DNA from: Mesostigma viride
Lineage: Eukaryota; Streptophyta; Mesostigmatophyceae; Mesostigmatales; Mesostigmataceae
Assembly: GCA_009746045.1 (NCBI GenBank)
Contig: RPFO01000015.1
Coordinates: 521,029-585,028 of the forward strand
Direction: 5' to 3'
DNA: 64,000 bases
The notes under the pieces were generated by a model. The model searched no databases. It was not told where the DNA came from and was given only the letters and a program-made list of their open reading frames with translations. The translations under genes and the position numbers were made by a program. Positions 11,608 through 20,281 of this stretch are shown here, one piece after another; the first letter of the stretch is position 1, and every line of letters begins with the position of its first letter.

Positions 11608-11880
11608 TCAGGGTAAGGGAAGGGTCATCACTAAATCTGACTGCATACGTTGACGTTGTTCATAGGTAGGAGGGGTAAGTGAGGGACGACGGCGACCACC
11701 AGCAACAGGAGAAGGAGGTGAGGTACGAAGATTACCTTGAGGAGTGAGATGGTGCACCGTTTCAAGTGAGTCCCGTCGGTTACCACGATTGTTGTTATGG
11801 TTGTTAGTATTATTATTATTATTACTCATAGTAGGAGTATTGGTAGGTATAGGCGACATGTTACCACCCACTGGATCCAT
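11608..11880 (-). CDS. Probable N-terminal Gag segment of gypsy I
   Basis: A 90-codon ATG-initiated frame with an Asn-rich stretch (MSNNNNNTNNHNNN) and basic, Pro-rich sequence ending TYEQRQRMQSDLV. It lies directly upstream of the capsid frame in a different phase. It is most likely the start of gag, cut off by an indel. A separate short protein is the alternative. Confidence 0.5.
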   Translation of the reverse strand: MDPVGGNMSPIPTNTPTMSNNNNNTNNHNNNRGNRRDSLETVHHLTPQGNLRTSPPSPVAGGRRRPSLTPPTYEQRQRMQSDLVMTLPLP

Positions 11881-12005
11881 TTTTTTTTTAAGTAAATGAT
11901 TAGAAATCTAACTGAAAGCAACAAGGATAAAGGACAAGGCCTAATTTAAGGCAAGGAAAGAAAAGAAAAACCTTTTAATGGCTTAAAAGAAGGAAACAAT
12001 TTAAA

Positions 12006-12398
12006 TCAATCCTTTTTAACAACAGTAATGGATAGGGAACCGAATTCTAAGGTGAGAGGAGTATCTAAGCTAGATGAGGATGCAGCCCGCTTAGGGGGAG
12101 ACGAAGGAGGGGTAGCAAAATCTAGAGCTTCTACAGGAGGGCGACCATGAGGAGTAGAACGTACGTGTAGGCCTAGATCTGATACGCTATGGTCTATAAG
12201 GAATTGTTGAGCTTCCTCGAAGGTAACAAATTTCTTATACCTAATTACATTATATGTACGATTTTGCACTATCTTCCTAGCATCTGACCAAGAGAGGAAA
12301 ATGGCTGACCATTGAGGGGTAATAACTACGTAATATTTAGCTAAGCTATTATCACTAGATGAATGGGAAGGCGCAGTAAAAACACGACGTTGACTCAT
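12006..12398 (-). CDS. Small RNase H1-N / viroplasmin-like ORF of gypsy I
   Basis: 130 codons starting at a real ATG (MSQRRVF), the first ORF after the 5' LTR. Residues about 22-67 (YYVVITPQWSAIFLSW, IRYKKFVTFEEAQQFL) fit the small RNase H1 N-terminal hybrid-binding domain, also called caulimovirus viroplasmin domain: aromatic start, W in the first helix region, and a KF.TFEEAQ.FL helix. That domain binds RNA/DNA hybrid in the known families. The rest is Ser/Pro-rich. It is separate from the catalytic RNase H in pol and lies upstream of gag. The domain call rests on pattern recognition only. Confidence 0.65.
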   Translation of the reverse strand: MSQRRVFTAPSHSSSDNSLAKYYVVITPQWSAIFLSWSDARKIVQNRTYNVIRYKKFVTFEEAQQFLIDHSVSDLGLHVRSTPHGRPPVEALDFATPPSSPPKRAASSSSLDTPLTLEFGSLSITVVKKD

Positions 12399-12924
12399 GG
12401 TAACTCACCTGGCGGGTCTTGTGACGTCACGCTAGAAGAGTAGGGGTAGGCGACTTATCTGGACGATCTGGATCACCGAAAGCAGAATGAGGGCGGAATT
12501 GTCCAGCTCTCGTCCTAAGTCAGCGACCGGATAGTCCAGCGCTCGTCCTAACACAGCGACCCGTATCTCTGCGGGTGCGGCCGTCTAATAAAACAGCAGC
12601 ACAAGGAAAAAGGTGTAGGTACTGCGACGCTAATCGTCTCCGAACAGTAATACTCCCCTATCTATGACAGGAAACAACCGTAAGCAGGAAAACAAGGCGA
12701 AGGACAGGCTAACTACGAAAGGGTTTATCCGCTGCGAGCAGGTCTAGCATCTAGGTAGAGCGTGTCCCGAAACGGGCAGCACTACTCTCCTAGCTTGAAG
12801 GCGACCCGCCCATTACCTATCAAGGAAGTGTCGGCTTCGTATTCCTGGACGCGGAAGGGGTCTTGAAAAGGCGTATGTGGCAAGGGATCGTCGTCTCGTT
12901 CTCTACCTACTGAAGTTCCTCCGA
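12399..12924 (-). other. 5' leader of gypsy element I
   Basis: Untranslated region between 5' LTR and first ORF. It has a short internal duplication: GTCCAGCTCTCGTCCTAA near 12499 and GTCCAGCGCTCGTCCTAA near 12535. The primer-binding site should lie next to 12924, but I could not match it to a specific tRNA. Confidence 0.5.
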
Positions 12925-13466
12925 TACGCCGCGGATATCTACCTCCACCTCTACCTCTAATGGGCCTGATACTACCTAAACTGGTCAGGCCTCCTCTACT
13001 CAAACCTCTGGCGAAAGACGAACGTGACGGAGCTGATCTCAATGCATTAACGTATGTGTTACTATAATACGCCATACAACCATTTACCAAAACCCGTTTA
13101 CTCCAGGAATAGAGGAAGGAAACACAACTACACTGCCGTGACCCAAGCCTATATGTGTTAATTCATTTAACACACGCCGAGTGCACACACGAGGGGTGGA
13201 ACGTGCATAAATGGTCACCAACGGTCCAACACGCTCGGGCCGACCTGGCCCTCGCCTACAGATGCACGCTGGTCCACTACATTCTACCAAAGGATGAGGA
13301 CCACTAATAAAGTACGCGGCGCGGCGCCCAAAGGCACCCAATGTACCACAGTACTGTTACGAGGACAATAATGTCCCGGTAGGAACTACACGTAAACCTA
13401 GGGACAACCGAGGCAAAAGACCTAATTTACGTCCGTAACTACAACGAATTGTTACGCGACGTAACA
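12925..13466 (-). repeat. 5' LTR of gypsy element I
   Basis: Matches 2740-3283 almost base for base and ends CGTAACA next to the GGCTT duplication. The three bases expected at its inner edge (TGT on the plus strand) read CGA, so the LTR/primer-site junction is altered. Confidence 0.92.
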
Positions 13467-13471
13467 GGCTT

Positions 13472-13672
13472 GTGGGGTCTTGCATGGGGTGGCACTGCCG
13501 GCAGAGGATACTTGTTCCTTGTTGTGGGATACACGTTCCTAGTTGTGGGATAGTCGTTCCTGGTTGTGGGATACTTGTTCCTGGTGGTGGGAAACACGTT
13601 CCTGCTTGTGGGATACTCGTTCTTGGTTGTGGGATGCACGTTCCTGGTTGTGGGATACTTGTTCCTTCACAT
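13472..13672. repeat. Minisatellite remnants right of gypsy I
   Basis: First the rest of the 69-bp unit interrupted by gypsy I, then about eight units of the 21-bp repeat that also fills 1-1078 (core TTCCTGGTTGTGGGA). Both satellite types were therefore adjacent before the insertion. Confidence 0.85.
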
Positions 13673-13873
13673 GTTCGCCGTTATTCCTCCATGCAGTTAT
13701 TCCTACACGCACATCAAGATAGAGCTATTAAATATTTCCTTGTACATCCAATGATGCTACGTCTTGGCTATGCTCACATTACTTGCCCACGCTCCTTGTT
13801 ATGATAAGCTCACATGGGTCTCATTGCACCCACAGATCTTGCAGGATCGTTTAGCGTGTCCGATTGCAGCTGT
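13673..13873. other. Unassigned spacer
   Basis: No domain, repeat or RNA gene recognised between the minisatellite and the ATTA repeat. Confidence 0.4.
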
Positions 13874-14080
13874 GGCATTAATTAATTAATTAATTAGACT
13901 CGTGCTCCCGTTTGGGAGTCACGCAGCTGTGGCATGCCTCTAGCATGAAGGAGAAAGGGGGTCTCTGACCTTCCTTCCTGTTGTGCAAACAAAGGGATGA
14001 AAGGCAGTTCGGGCTCCGTGACTCCCCAACGGGAGCACGAGTCTAATTAATTAATTAATTAATTAATTAATTAATTACCT
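13874..14080. mobile_element. 147-bp MITE (13897-14043) within ATTA repeats
   Basis: Inverted termini of 27 bp (13897-13923 starting GACTCGTGCTCCCG, and 14017-14043) match at 26 of 27 positions. The roughly 90-bp interior has no coding capacity. Both sides are (ATTA)n tracts, so a TA, TAA or TTAA target duplication would be hidden in the microsatellite. The superfamily is therefore undetermined. Confidence 0.82.
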
Positions 14081-14082
14081 AC

Positions 14083-14114
14083 CTACGGGCCGGCTGCGTG
14101 TATGGGGGAGTGCA
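14083..14114 (-). pseudogene. C-terminal fragment of the split hAT transposase
   Basis: When the copia element is removed, the hAT frame ending QRWN at 20282 continues across the TCTAG target into MHSPIHAAG, a recognisable hAT/DUF659 stretch (W, few residues, then HxxxHxAG). One TAG codon, contained in TCTAG, interrupts the frame. The gene then stops and runs into the ATTA repeats. Confidence 0.7.
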
Positions 14115-14119
14115 TCTAG

Positions 14120-14464
14120 AGTTAAAGCCCGACCGGCTCAGCTATGGCGGTCGGTCACGTTGAGCTTGGGATAAGGTGAACACAGAGAACTACCGTCGGA
14201 GCTGGCCCACCACTGGTTTATGTCTTAGCCAGCAAACCCTATCCGGTTAGCCGTAACCGTGGGACAAGCTAGCCGTCCGTACTGACCCGGATAAGGCCCC
14301 GGACTGGGGCCTAGGTGGCGCCGGCCCTAGGCGCCGCCCTTAGACCGGTCGCCCGCGTCGGACCGCCGGATTATAGCCGGCGGCTTAGCGGACGCTAGCG
14401 GGAGGCGTGCGGACGGACATGGGGAACTTAGAGCCAGATCCTAGGGCTCTAGAGTTACTCAACT
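14120..14464 (-). repeat. 3' LTR of copia element
   Basis: 345 bp, AGTTAAAGCC to TTACTCAACT on the plus strand, same as 19932-20276. It contains several strong GC hairpins, for example GGCCCCGGACTGGGGCC and GGCGCCGGCCCTAGGCGCC. Confidence 0.94.
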
Positions 14465-14843
14465 CCGACATACTCTTTTGTTCTTTGATTAATTATCAAA
14501 ATAATTACATCAAATGCAGACCATACAAAACCCTCTAAGGTAGGGAACTCAAGGGGGCCTCAAGGCCGTCAAAATCACCACGGTATCGATCCGCGCCCTT
14601 GTGATCACACATGAATAGTGATGTAATAAGTATCGAGAAAAAAAACAACTATGCCACCAGACAAAAGGTGACCCATTTATTAGGACCAGTGACCCGCCGA
14701 CGGGCCCAAGGCACCGTCCAACGTGGCTAGGGTATGGTCATGACAAGCAAAAAAAACTACCACCATGATATTCGTGAATGCTAGCAACACAGGGTGAGTT
14801 ATGGCTGTATTCATAAAGCGCCCGAGCCGTAACCCTGTGTGGC
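14465..14843 (-). other. 3' untranslated region of copia element
   Basis: Between the RNase H stop and the 3' LTR. The part beside the LTR is pyrimidine-rich on the plus strand (TACTCTTTTGTTCTTTG), so a weak polypurine tract is possible on the element strand. No ORF. Confidence 0.5.
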
Positions 14844-17162
14844 TCACGGGTGTTGCATCGTCATGCGCTTGCGCAACACTGCGTACTGCGGGGCAGCCTC
14901 CCGCGCCTCCTTGGTGAGTGCATCCGCGGGATTGAGTTCATCCGCGATGTGCTGGAGACGCGTGACGCAGGAGGCCGCCTCAGCGAGTACGAGGTAATCA
15001 ACGTCCTGTGACCGCGCATAGGGATTGTCAAGGAAGGCCAAACAACTTTGTGAGTCAGTGTGCACCGTGCTAGTCCAGTGAAGAGTGAACCCACACGAGC
15101 CAAATACCCAACCCAGCAAGTACCGCAGCCACATGCCATGTGAGATAGCTGAAACAATGCCCCGGCATTCAGCCGTGTTGGGGCTAGTGGCAATGCGGCT
15201 GTGCAAGCGCGAGTACCAATCTAACAACATGCCAGGCTGTCCCTCATTGCTAATAAAGAACAGTGCCCCCATGCGGGCCCGCACTTGGCTGACTGTGCGC
15301 GTCTCTAGATTAGCATCCGTCACTATCTCGAGGTGCACCGGCTGTGAGCAATCGAGCCCACGAAGCACAATGCCGGGCGTCATGGCCAGCTGCCGCCGAA
15401 CATGAATGGACCCTAGTCCTTCCAGCACATCATCGGGCAGGCGAGCGAGCACCGCCAAATCAGGTGCCACCGTGTCCGCCAACCACCCGAGCTTGCCCTT
15501 AACCGAGGGCCCATGGGTTGCCAACAGCGGGGACGGGAGGTCGGCCAGCAGGTCAACCACATAGTTGCGGCTATCCTGCATGTGCATGACCCATTCGCCA
15601 GAACGCGAATCCCGCTGCAACGTAGACTGCACGCCGCAAAACACCACGGGTTTACCCTCCTCATGATCCACCGCCCTGCCCAGGGGAAACTTAGCCGCCA
15701 CTGCAGCAAGAAACTGGGTAGCAAAGGTGCGAGGTGCCACCAGCTTGAAGTCATCGCCATGCCACACGAAGAGGGCTGGCTCGCCAGGGACGCCGGTGGG
15801 GACCACAAAGAAGTTAGGATCCGCGCGATGGTACGTGGCCCCTAAGCTCTGCAAGACCTCCTCCGCGGAAATGCGGAAGATGATGGGAGAGCTCTGCAGC
15901 CCCTCCACCCCTGTCAACAGCTCGATATACTCGCTGCCAATGGTGCCATCCTGCCAGACCACCGGGACCTTCACCACGTAGCGGGTGCCTTGCCATGTTT
16001 GCTGCGCGACCCCAGCGTCGCTGTGGAGGAATGCCCGCTGAAAGTCACCGCACCACATCCCGTAGTCCTTGCCCGCGTTCCGCTTGCCCAAGTAGATGAC
16101 CGTCAGTAGCCGATGCGAAACATGGTTGAGCCCAGGGGTATAAAGATCCTTGGCGTCCAGCGGGGAGGACCCCTTCGTCTCCGTGACCACGGGCCTTACC
16201 CGGAACACCACCGAAGAGTTGGTCTCGTCCGGCTTGTAGGTGAGCACGAACTTCAACCGCAACCGCGTGGCCCCGGCTGGCACACTCTCCAATCCTCGGT
16301 AGACCTCGCGCTCTCGCCACTGCTCCTTGGCTCGAATGAACGCGTCGCGCCACAAAGCAAACTTGAGAGGATCTTGACAGTCCAGGACAAGTTGCTCCCA
16401 CGTCACAGGGCTATCCGCCGCCAGTGAGTGTGAGTGGAGGCCGAAGCTGCGCGGGTGCCAATCCTGAGGCTGAATGATGGACTGGACGAGCGGCGGTGTG
16501 GAAAACGCCGCCATCGGTAAGCGCCGCACGACGCCGGGCTGCCCGACCACCACCCCCAATGGAGCGTGGTACTCGCGAAGCGGGATGCTGCCCACCCCCG
16601 CGACTGACAGCAAGTCAGCGGACACTGAGAACCCCGGGTATGATACGAAAGGTTCGCCCAGCAAGGCCACATCCTCGTAGCCATCCACGACGTGAAACGG
16701 CGTGTCAATGCCCAACACCGGCAGCACCACCATCCCGGTAACTTGATATGCCGAAGTGCCTGCAAAGTCGGTCACCGATTTGTACGGCGACTCTAGCACT
16801 GGATACAGGGTGGCTGCCCGACGAGAGATAATAGACACGGATGCTTGCGTGTCCACAGCCACCAGCTGCCACGGTCTACACGTAGGAAACAAGGCTGACT
16901 TAACCGGCCTGACCCCCTGTGAGAGAGTTTTGACCTGAGCCACCCCTGATGCAGCTTTCGCTTTAAGCGCCTGAGCACGCCACAAGGCCGTGACCGTTGA
17001 AGCCAGGTCCCTAGGTGGGCGAGGCGCATGGGCAGGACCCTGACCCTCCGGCGAGGCCACGCTAGGCGGGCCTCCCACATTATCCGTGGCTAGCACAGGA
17101 GGTGAGTCACTACGTGCACTAGGTCCCGTCAAACCCACCCCATCCTCATCCCACCCATCCAC
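14844..17162 (-). CDS. Copia ORF2: protease-like, reverse transcriptase, RNase H
   Basis: 773 codons with no ATG at the start of the unique part, so it is probably reached by -1 frameshifting from ORF1. Residues about 98-180 resemble a retropepsin (WQLVAVDTQASVSIIS, later VDGYEDVALLGEPF), but the active-site triad reads DTQ instead of DTG. Residues about 275-540 are a copia-type RT: GMWCGDFQRAFLHSD holds the first Asp near 373 and FVWHGDDFKL the catalytic pair near 470-471. Residues about 605-760 are RNase H: EIVTDANLETRTVSQ, SPNTAECRGIVSAI, STVHTDSQSCLAFL and the terminal ELNPADALTK. The frame is intact over its full length. Confidence 0.9.
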   Translation of the reverse strand: MDGWDEDGVGLTGPSARSDSPPVLATDNVGGPPSVASPEGQGPAHAPRPPRDLASTVTALWRAQALKAKAASGVAQVKTLSQGVRPVKSALFPTCRPWQLVAVDTQASVSIISRRAATLYPVLESPYKSVTDFAGTSAYQVTGMVVLPVLGIDTPFHVVDGYEDVALLGEPFVSYPGFSVSADLLSVAGVGSIPLREYHAPLGVVVGQPGVVRRLPMAAFSTPPLVQSIIQPQDWHPRSFGLHSHSLAADSPVTWEQLVLDCQDPLKFALWRDAFIRAKEQWREREVYRGLESVPAGATRLRLKFVLTYKPDETNSSVVFRVRPVVTETKGSSPLDAKDLYTPGLNHVSHRLLTVIYLGKRNAGKDYGMWCGDFQRAFLHSDAGVAQQTWQGTRYVVKVPVVWQDGTIGSEYIELLTGVEGLQSSPIIFRISAEEVLQSLGATYHRADPNFFVVPTGVPGEPALFVWHGDDFKLVAPRTFATQFLAAVAAKFPLGRAVDHEEGKPVVFCGVQSTLQRDSRSGEWVMHMQDSRNYVVDLLADLPSPLLATHGPSVKGKLGWLADTVAPDLAVLARLPDDVLEGLGSIHVRRQLAMTPGIVLRGLDCSQPVHLEIVTDANLETRTVSQVRARMGALFFISNEGQPGMLLDWYSRLHSRIATSPNTAECRGIVSAISHGMWLRYLLGWVFGSCGFTLHWTSTVHTDSQSCLAFLDNPYARSQDVDYLVLAEAASCVTRLQHIADELNPADALTKEAREAAPQYAVLRKRMTMQHP

Positions 17163-17205
17163 GGGGTCATATTGGGGCCCAGGGGAGGGGGGGGTGTAGC
17201 TGTGT
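17129..17205 (-). promoter_or_regulatory. Candidate -1 frameshift zone between copia ORFs
   Basis: ORF2 is in the -1 frame relative to ORF1 and stays open upstream to at least 17201. The overlap contains a run of eight C on the element strand (17187-17194), a possible slippage site. Overlap and homopolymer are seen directly; their use is inferred. Confidence 0.5.
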
Positions 17206-19912
17206 CTGCCCCTGGGAGCGACCCGTGGGGTACCACCTCAGATGCTACGACAGGCGCATTATCCTTCACTACCCACCCCAGTGCCCTGTTGGCTGCCAGC
17301 TCACTCTCCATGCTATCCCCTTGCTTATAGCCTGCCACCGATGCCCATGGTACCCTATACACCCGATCATTCCACTCTATGTCTATGACCCGCAGCGGCC
17401 AGTCTAACTTTGTGATGGCCCCAGGCCCCTGCATGGTGCCCCGTTTGCCGCTGGGCGAGCTCTCCTTGTGGAACATGACCAACTGCCCGACCTCAAAAGC
17501 GCTAGACAAATCAGGCAGCGTGGCATCCTTGAGCCGCAGCTTGGCGGCGGTATCCTGTAGATGCTGTTGGTATGCCTCTACTACCTCGGGTGAGTAGGTG
17601 CCCGCTGACAGCCCCCGAGGCGTGACTAGCCCAAAGCCCTTGACATCAAGCACGTGCCTATGGTTGCACACATGCATGAGCTCCTTGCACCACGCCGTCT
17701 TGACCGCGTAGGATTTGCCATGTGGGTTATCCTGTCGCTTGGCTGCCACAGTCTTGACATAGCTTACAGTGCGATCTATCATGCCCATATTGCCGTGATC
17801 CTCACGCCCCACGATGACCACGGCCTCCATCCCCGGCAAACCTTGCACACAGCGGAACTGCTGGTCTAGCATGAGCTCCACTACGGGATGAAAGAAAGCC
17901 AGGCTGATCTTGATAGCCCTGTGCAGGTCAGCCTCAAACATGTGAGGCAGCGGCTCAATGTAGGTGGCCTTGCTGAACCTATCCTTGACTATGAAATAGG
18001 TGTCCCCCCCTTCCATGTGCATGACATCCCCCACAAGGTACCCTCGCTCCAAGGGTGGAGTCTTGGCATGCCGCCTACGCGACTTCTTCCTGATCTTGAT
18101 GCAGGCAGGACACTGAGCACGCACATTCTTCAGCTCGTTGTATAAAGGTGCCCCTAACATGTGTGCCCCCTCTACCTCGGCTTGGGCCTCATGCCCGTAT
18201 GCACGGTGCATCTGGTATGCTAACAGTTTCAGGGTGACAGCCTGAGGTGCAGTGGCATTGTCAGGATTCTCAACAGGTGGGGTGACTACTGGGGTAGTGA
18301 CATTGGCTAACTGGGCAGCTTCAGAGGCTGCACGAAAGGCCGCCCGTGTGAGCACCTTGCCAATGTGAAGATCCACACTAGGGTGGTGTGTACCGAGAAC
18401 ATCTGCCCGCCCAGCATTCTCTTGCACTGTCACAACATTCCTCATAGGCCCAACCGCCCCAGTATCTAGCTGGGGTGCTGCAGTAGTGCTTGGTCGCTCG
18501 GCGTTGTACACACCCGACCTAGAAGACACCACATTGCTTAGGTCACGCATTGTAGACCCGTGCTCAGGAAGCACGTGATCCTGGCGCGACAGAGCCAGAG
18601 CAGCATCAACGGATTGCGTGAGCACATCACGGAATGAGACAGAGGATGCAGTCACGTTGCTTTTAGGAACGACGTCAGGCTCTACGACGGCCCGGTTCAG
18701 CGTGACGCATTGAGCAAAAGAAGGGGTATCGAGCGTGCTCTCACCTGACTTTCGTGCTGCCCGTCGCTCTGCCCACTCCTCGCGTGTGCCGTGGACGACG
18801 ATGCGCTTGGCCTTGCACGCCTCCACGCTGTGACCACGCAGAACGTCGTGGCACTTGCGGCAAAGGTTGTCCTCGAGCTCCAGGTCCGGGCGAACTCGGC
18901 AGTCATCCCGGACATGGCGACGTCCGAAGCAGCGCTCACAGCGTTGCTTGCGGTCAGTAGACGCCCCCTGCTGCCGCTTGGCCGGGGGATGATCACCCTG
19001 CTTGGCGTCGCCACCATGCCCGCGCTTGCGCCCTCGCTGGCCCCCGTTGTTGCCGTGGCCGACGACCTTTTTCAGGATGGCCGTAAGCTCCGACCGCGTA
19101 ATTGGAGCCTCTGCGCCTGAAGAAGAAGACGCGCCGGCATCCACCTTGCGCAGGGATGGCAGAGCAGCCGAGGCAGCCGGCTTGGACTGCGCACTCTTGA
19201 AGCATGAGATCAAATACAGCATGCCCTCGTCGAAACTGACGGCACTCTTCTTTTTGAGTTCCGTCGCTATGGTCAGATGCACATCCGACGACAGGTCGCA
19301 TTTCTTGAGAAATCGATTGCACAGGAAAATGGGCTTGAGAGTATCTAGCAGCTTGTGCTTGTGCACGAAGACCTGGAAATCACGTGCAGCCCCGGGCAAA
19401 TTTGCCTTATTAACTGCATAGCCCTCGAAGTCGTTGAAGGCTTGCTCGTCGGCCTCTTCCTTAGACCGCGACAAGTGGGCATCTAGACCGTTGTAAAAAA
19501 CTTCCCAGGTTTGTTTGTTGTCGTCCGCAATGCGAACTAGATTGGCAATGTTTGGGTGCTTTGTTGTACTGCAGAATACTGCACGGAACTTGCCAATCAG
19601 CTCCGAATCTTTGTCTGCGCGTCCATCGCGCAGACGCTTGAGAGCAGCTAGAAAATCTGCTGCGTCGTCCGCCGTATAGTCGGCCGGTAGATCTGCGGGC
19701 ACCTCCGTTTGCTTGAGAGGGCCGCGATTTAGTGCATCGTCAGCAGCCAGCATGAGATGCTTGAACTGCTTGGCCAGTTCCGGTTGCGCCACGAGGGTTT
19801 GCATCAACCTCGTGGCCTCGTCCGCACTAAAGCGTGGCAGGACGGACCCTGCGGCCTCGCCACTTGGCGTATCTGTGTGTTCGCCCGTGCGGCTCCGTGT
19901 ACCGGAAGCCAT
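17129..19912 (-). CDS. Copia ORF1: Gag and integrase
   Basis: 927 codons from an ATG 20 bases inside the 5' LTR edge. Residues 1-250 are a helical Gag. Residues about 325-366 hold two cysteine/histidine knuckles (CERCFGRRHVRDDC, CRKCHDVLRGHSVEAC). The integrase zinc domain is at about 568-604: H569, H574, C601 and C604 (MHRAYGHE, CPAC). The core follows with acids in GDVMHMEGGD and ELMLDQQF. Where copia integrases have NG.AER, this protein reads HGNMGMIDRTVSY, so the usual Glu is missing and Asp713 is the only nearby acid. The C-terminal part (GQLVMFHKESSPSG) looks like an integrase tail. An LDTGAV string near 482 lacks the hydrophobic frame of a protease. Confidence 0.87.
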   Translation of the reverse strand: MASGTRSRTGEHTDTPSGEAAGSVLPRFSADEATRLMQTLVAQPELAKQFKHLMLAADDALNRGPLKQTEVPADLPADYTADDAADFLAALKRLRDGRADKDSELIGKFRAVFCSTTKHPNIANLVRIADDNKQTWEVFYNGLDAHLSRSKEEADEQAFNDFEGYAVNKANLPGAARDFQVFVHKHKLLDTLKPIFLCNRFLKKCDLSSDVHLTIATELKKKSAVSFDEGMLYLISCFKSAQSKPAASAALPSLRKVDAGASSSSGAEAPITRSELTAILKKVVGHGNNGGQRGRKRGHGGDAKQGDHPPAKRQQGASTDRKQRCERCFGRRHVRDDCRVRPDLELEDNLCRKCHDVLRGHSVEACKAKRIVVHGTREEWAERRAARKSGESTLDTPSFAQCVTLNRAVVEPDVVPKSNVTASSVSFRDVLTQSVDAALALSRQDHVLPEHGSTMRDLSNVVSSRSGVYNAERPSTTAAPQLDTGAVGPMRNVVTVQENAGRADVLGTHHPSVDLHIGKVLTRAAFRAASEAAQLANVTTPVVTPPVENPDNATAPQAVTLKLLAYQMHRAYGHEAQAEVEGAHMLGAPLYNELKNVRAQCPACIKIRKKSRRRHAKTPPLERGYLVGDVMHMEGGDTYFIVKDRFSKATYIEPLPHMFEADLHRAIKISLAFFHPVVELMLDQQFRCVQGLPGMEAVVIVGREDHGNMGMIDRTVSYVKTVAAKRQDNPHGKSYAVKTAWCKELMHVCNHRHVLDVKGFGLVTPRGLSAGTYSPEVVEAYQQHLQDTAAKLRLKDATLPDLSSAFEVGQLVMFHKESSPSGKRGTMQGPGAITKLDWPLRVIDIEWNDRVYRVPWASVAGYKQGDSMESELAANRALGWVVKDNAPVVASEVVPHGSLPGADTATPPPPLGPNMTPWMGGMRMGWV

Positions 19913-19931
19913 CGGGATTTTTATGAATACA

Positions 19932-20276
19932 AGTTAAAGCCCGACCGGCTCAGCTATGGCGGTCGGTCACGTTGAGCTTGGGATAAGGTGAACACAGAGA
20001 ACTACCGTCGGAGCTGGCCCACCACTGGTTTATGTCTTAGCCAGCAAACCCTATCCGGTTAGCCGTAACCGTGGGACAAGCTAGCCGTCCGTACTGACCC
20101 GGATAAGGCCCCGGACTGGGGCCTAGGTGGCGCCGGCCCTAGGCGCCGCCCTTAGACCGGTCGCCCGCGTCGGACCGCCGGATTATAGCCGGCGGCTTAG
20201 CGGACGCTAGCGGGAGGCGTGCGGACGGACATGGGGAACTTAGAGCCAGATCCTAGGGCTCTAGAGTTACTCAACT
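19932..20276 (-). repeat. 5' LTR of copia element
   Basis: Matches 14120-14464 with no difference that I can see. The outer end AACT abuts TCTAG at 20277. Confidence 0.94.
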
Positions 20277-20281
20277 TCTAG

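Larger units (their letters stand above)
2737..13466 (-). mobile_element. Ty3/gypsy LTR retrotransposon I, defective
   Basis: A full-length element on the minus strand. It is bounded by two LTRs starting TGTTACG and ending CGTAACA and by a 5-bp target duplication GGCTT (2732-2736 and 13467-13471). A polypurine tract adjoins the 3' LTR. Order from the 5' LTR: small viroplasmin-like ORF, gag with CCHC knuckle, aspartic protease, RT, RNase H, integrase, then a long extra ORF. The order RT-RNaseH-integrase is that of Ty3/gypsy. Pol is broken by several frameshifts although the LTRs are almost identical, so the copy is recent but cannot be autonomous as read here. Base composition is more AT-rich than the other retrotransposons in the window. 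Confidence 0.93.
14120..20276 (-). mobile_element. Ty1/copia LTR retrotransposon, apparently intact
   Basis: Bounded by two 345-bp LTRs that look identical by eye and by a TCTAG target duplication (14115-14119 and 20277-20281). Two long overlapping ORFs on the minus strand encode Gag/integrase and protease-like/RT/RNase H. Integrase before RT is the copia order. Identical LTRs plus uninterrupted ORFs point to a very recent insertion. It sits inside a hAT transposase gene. Odd points are LTR ends AGTT...AACT instead of TG...CA, a protease-like domain placed after integrase, and no Glu where the third integrase acid should be. Confidence 0.93.

Noticed and set aside
12782-13090. 102-codon minus-strand frame across the 5' LTR of gypsy I
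   Set aside because: Reads mostly through the LTR; the same frame is interrupted differently in the other LTR, so it is not a gene.
14120-14464. Structured RNA gene in the GC-rich hairpins
   Set aside because: The segment is an LTR present at both ends of the copia element; hairpins alone do not support a separate RNA gene.
18430-18480. LDTGAV in copia ORF1 as the protease active site
   Set aside because: Lacks the hydrophobic strands before and after it and has no downstream partner motif; likely chance.
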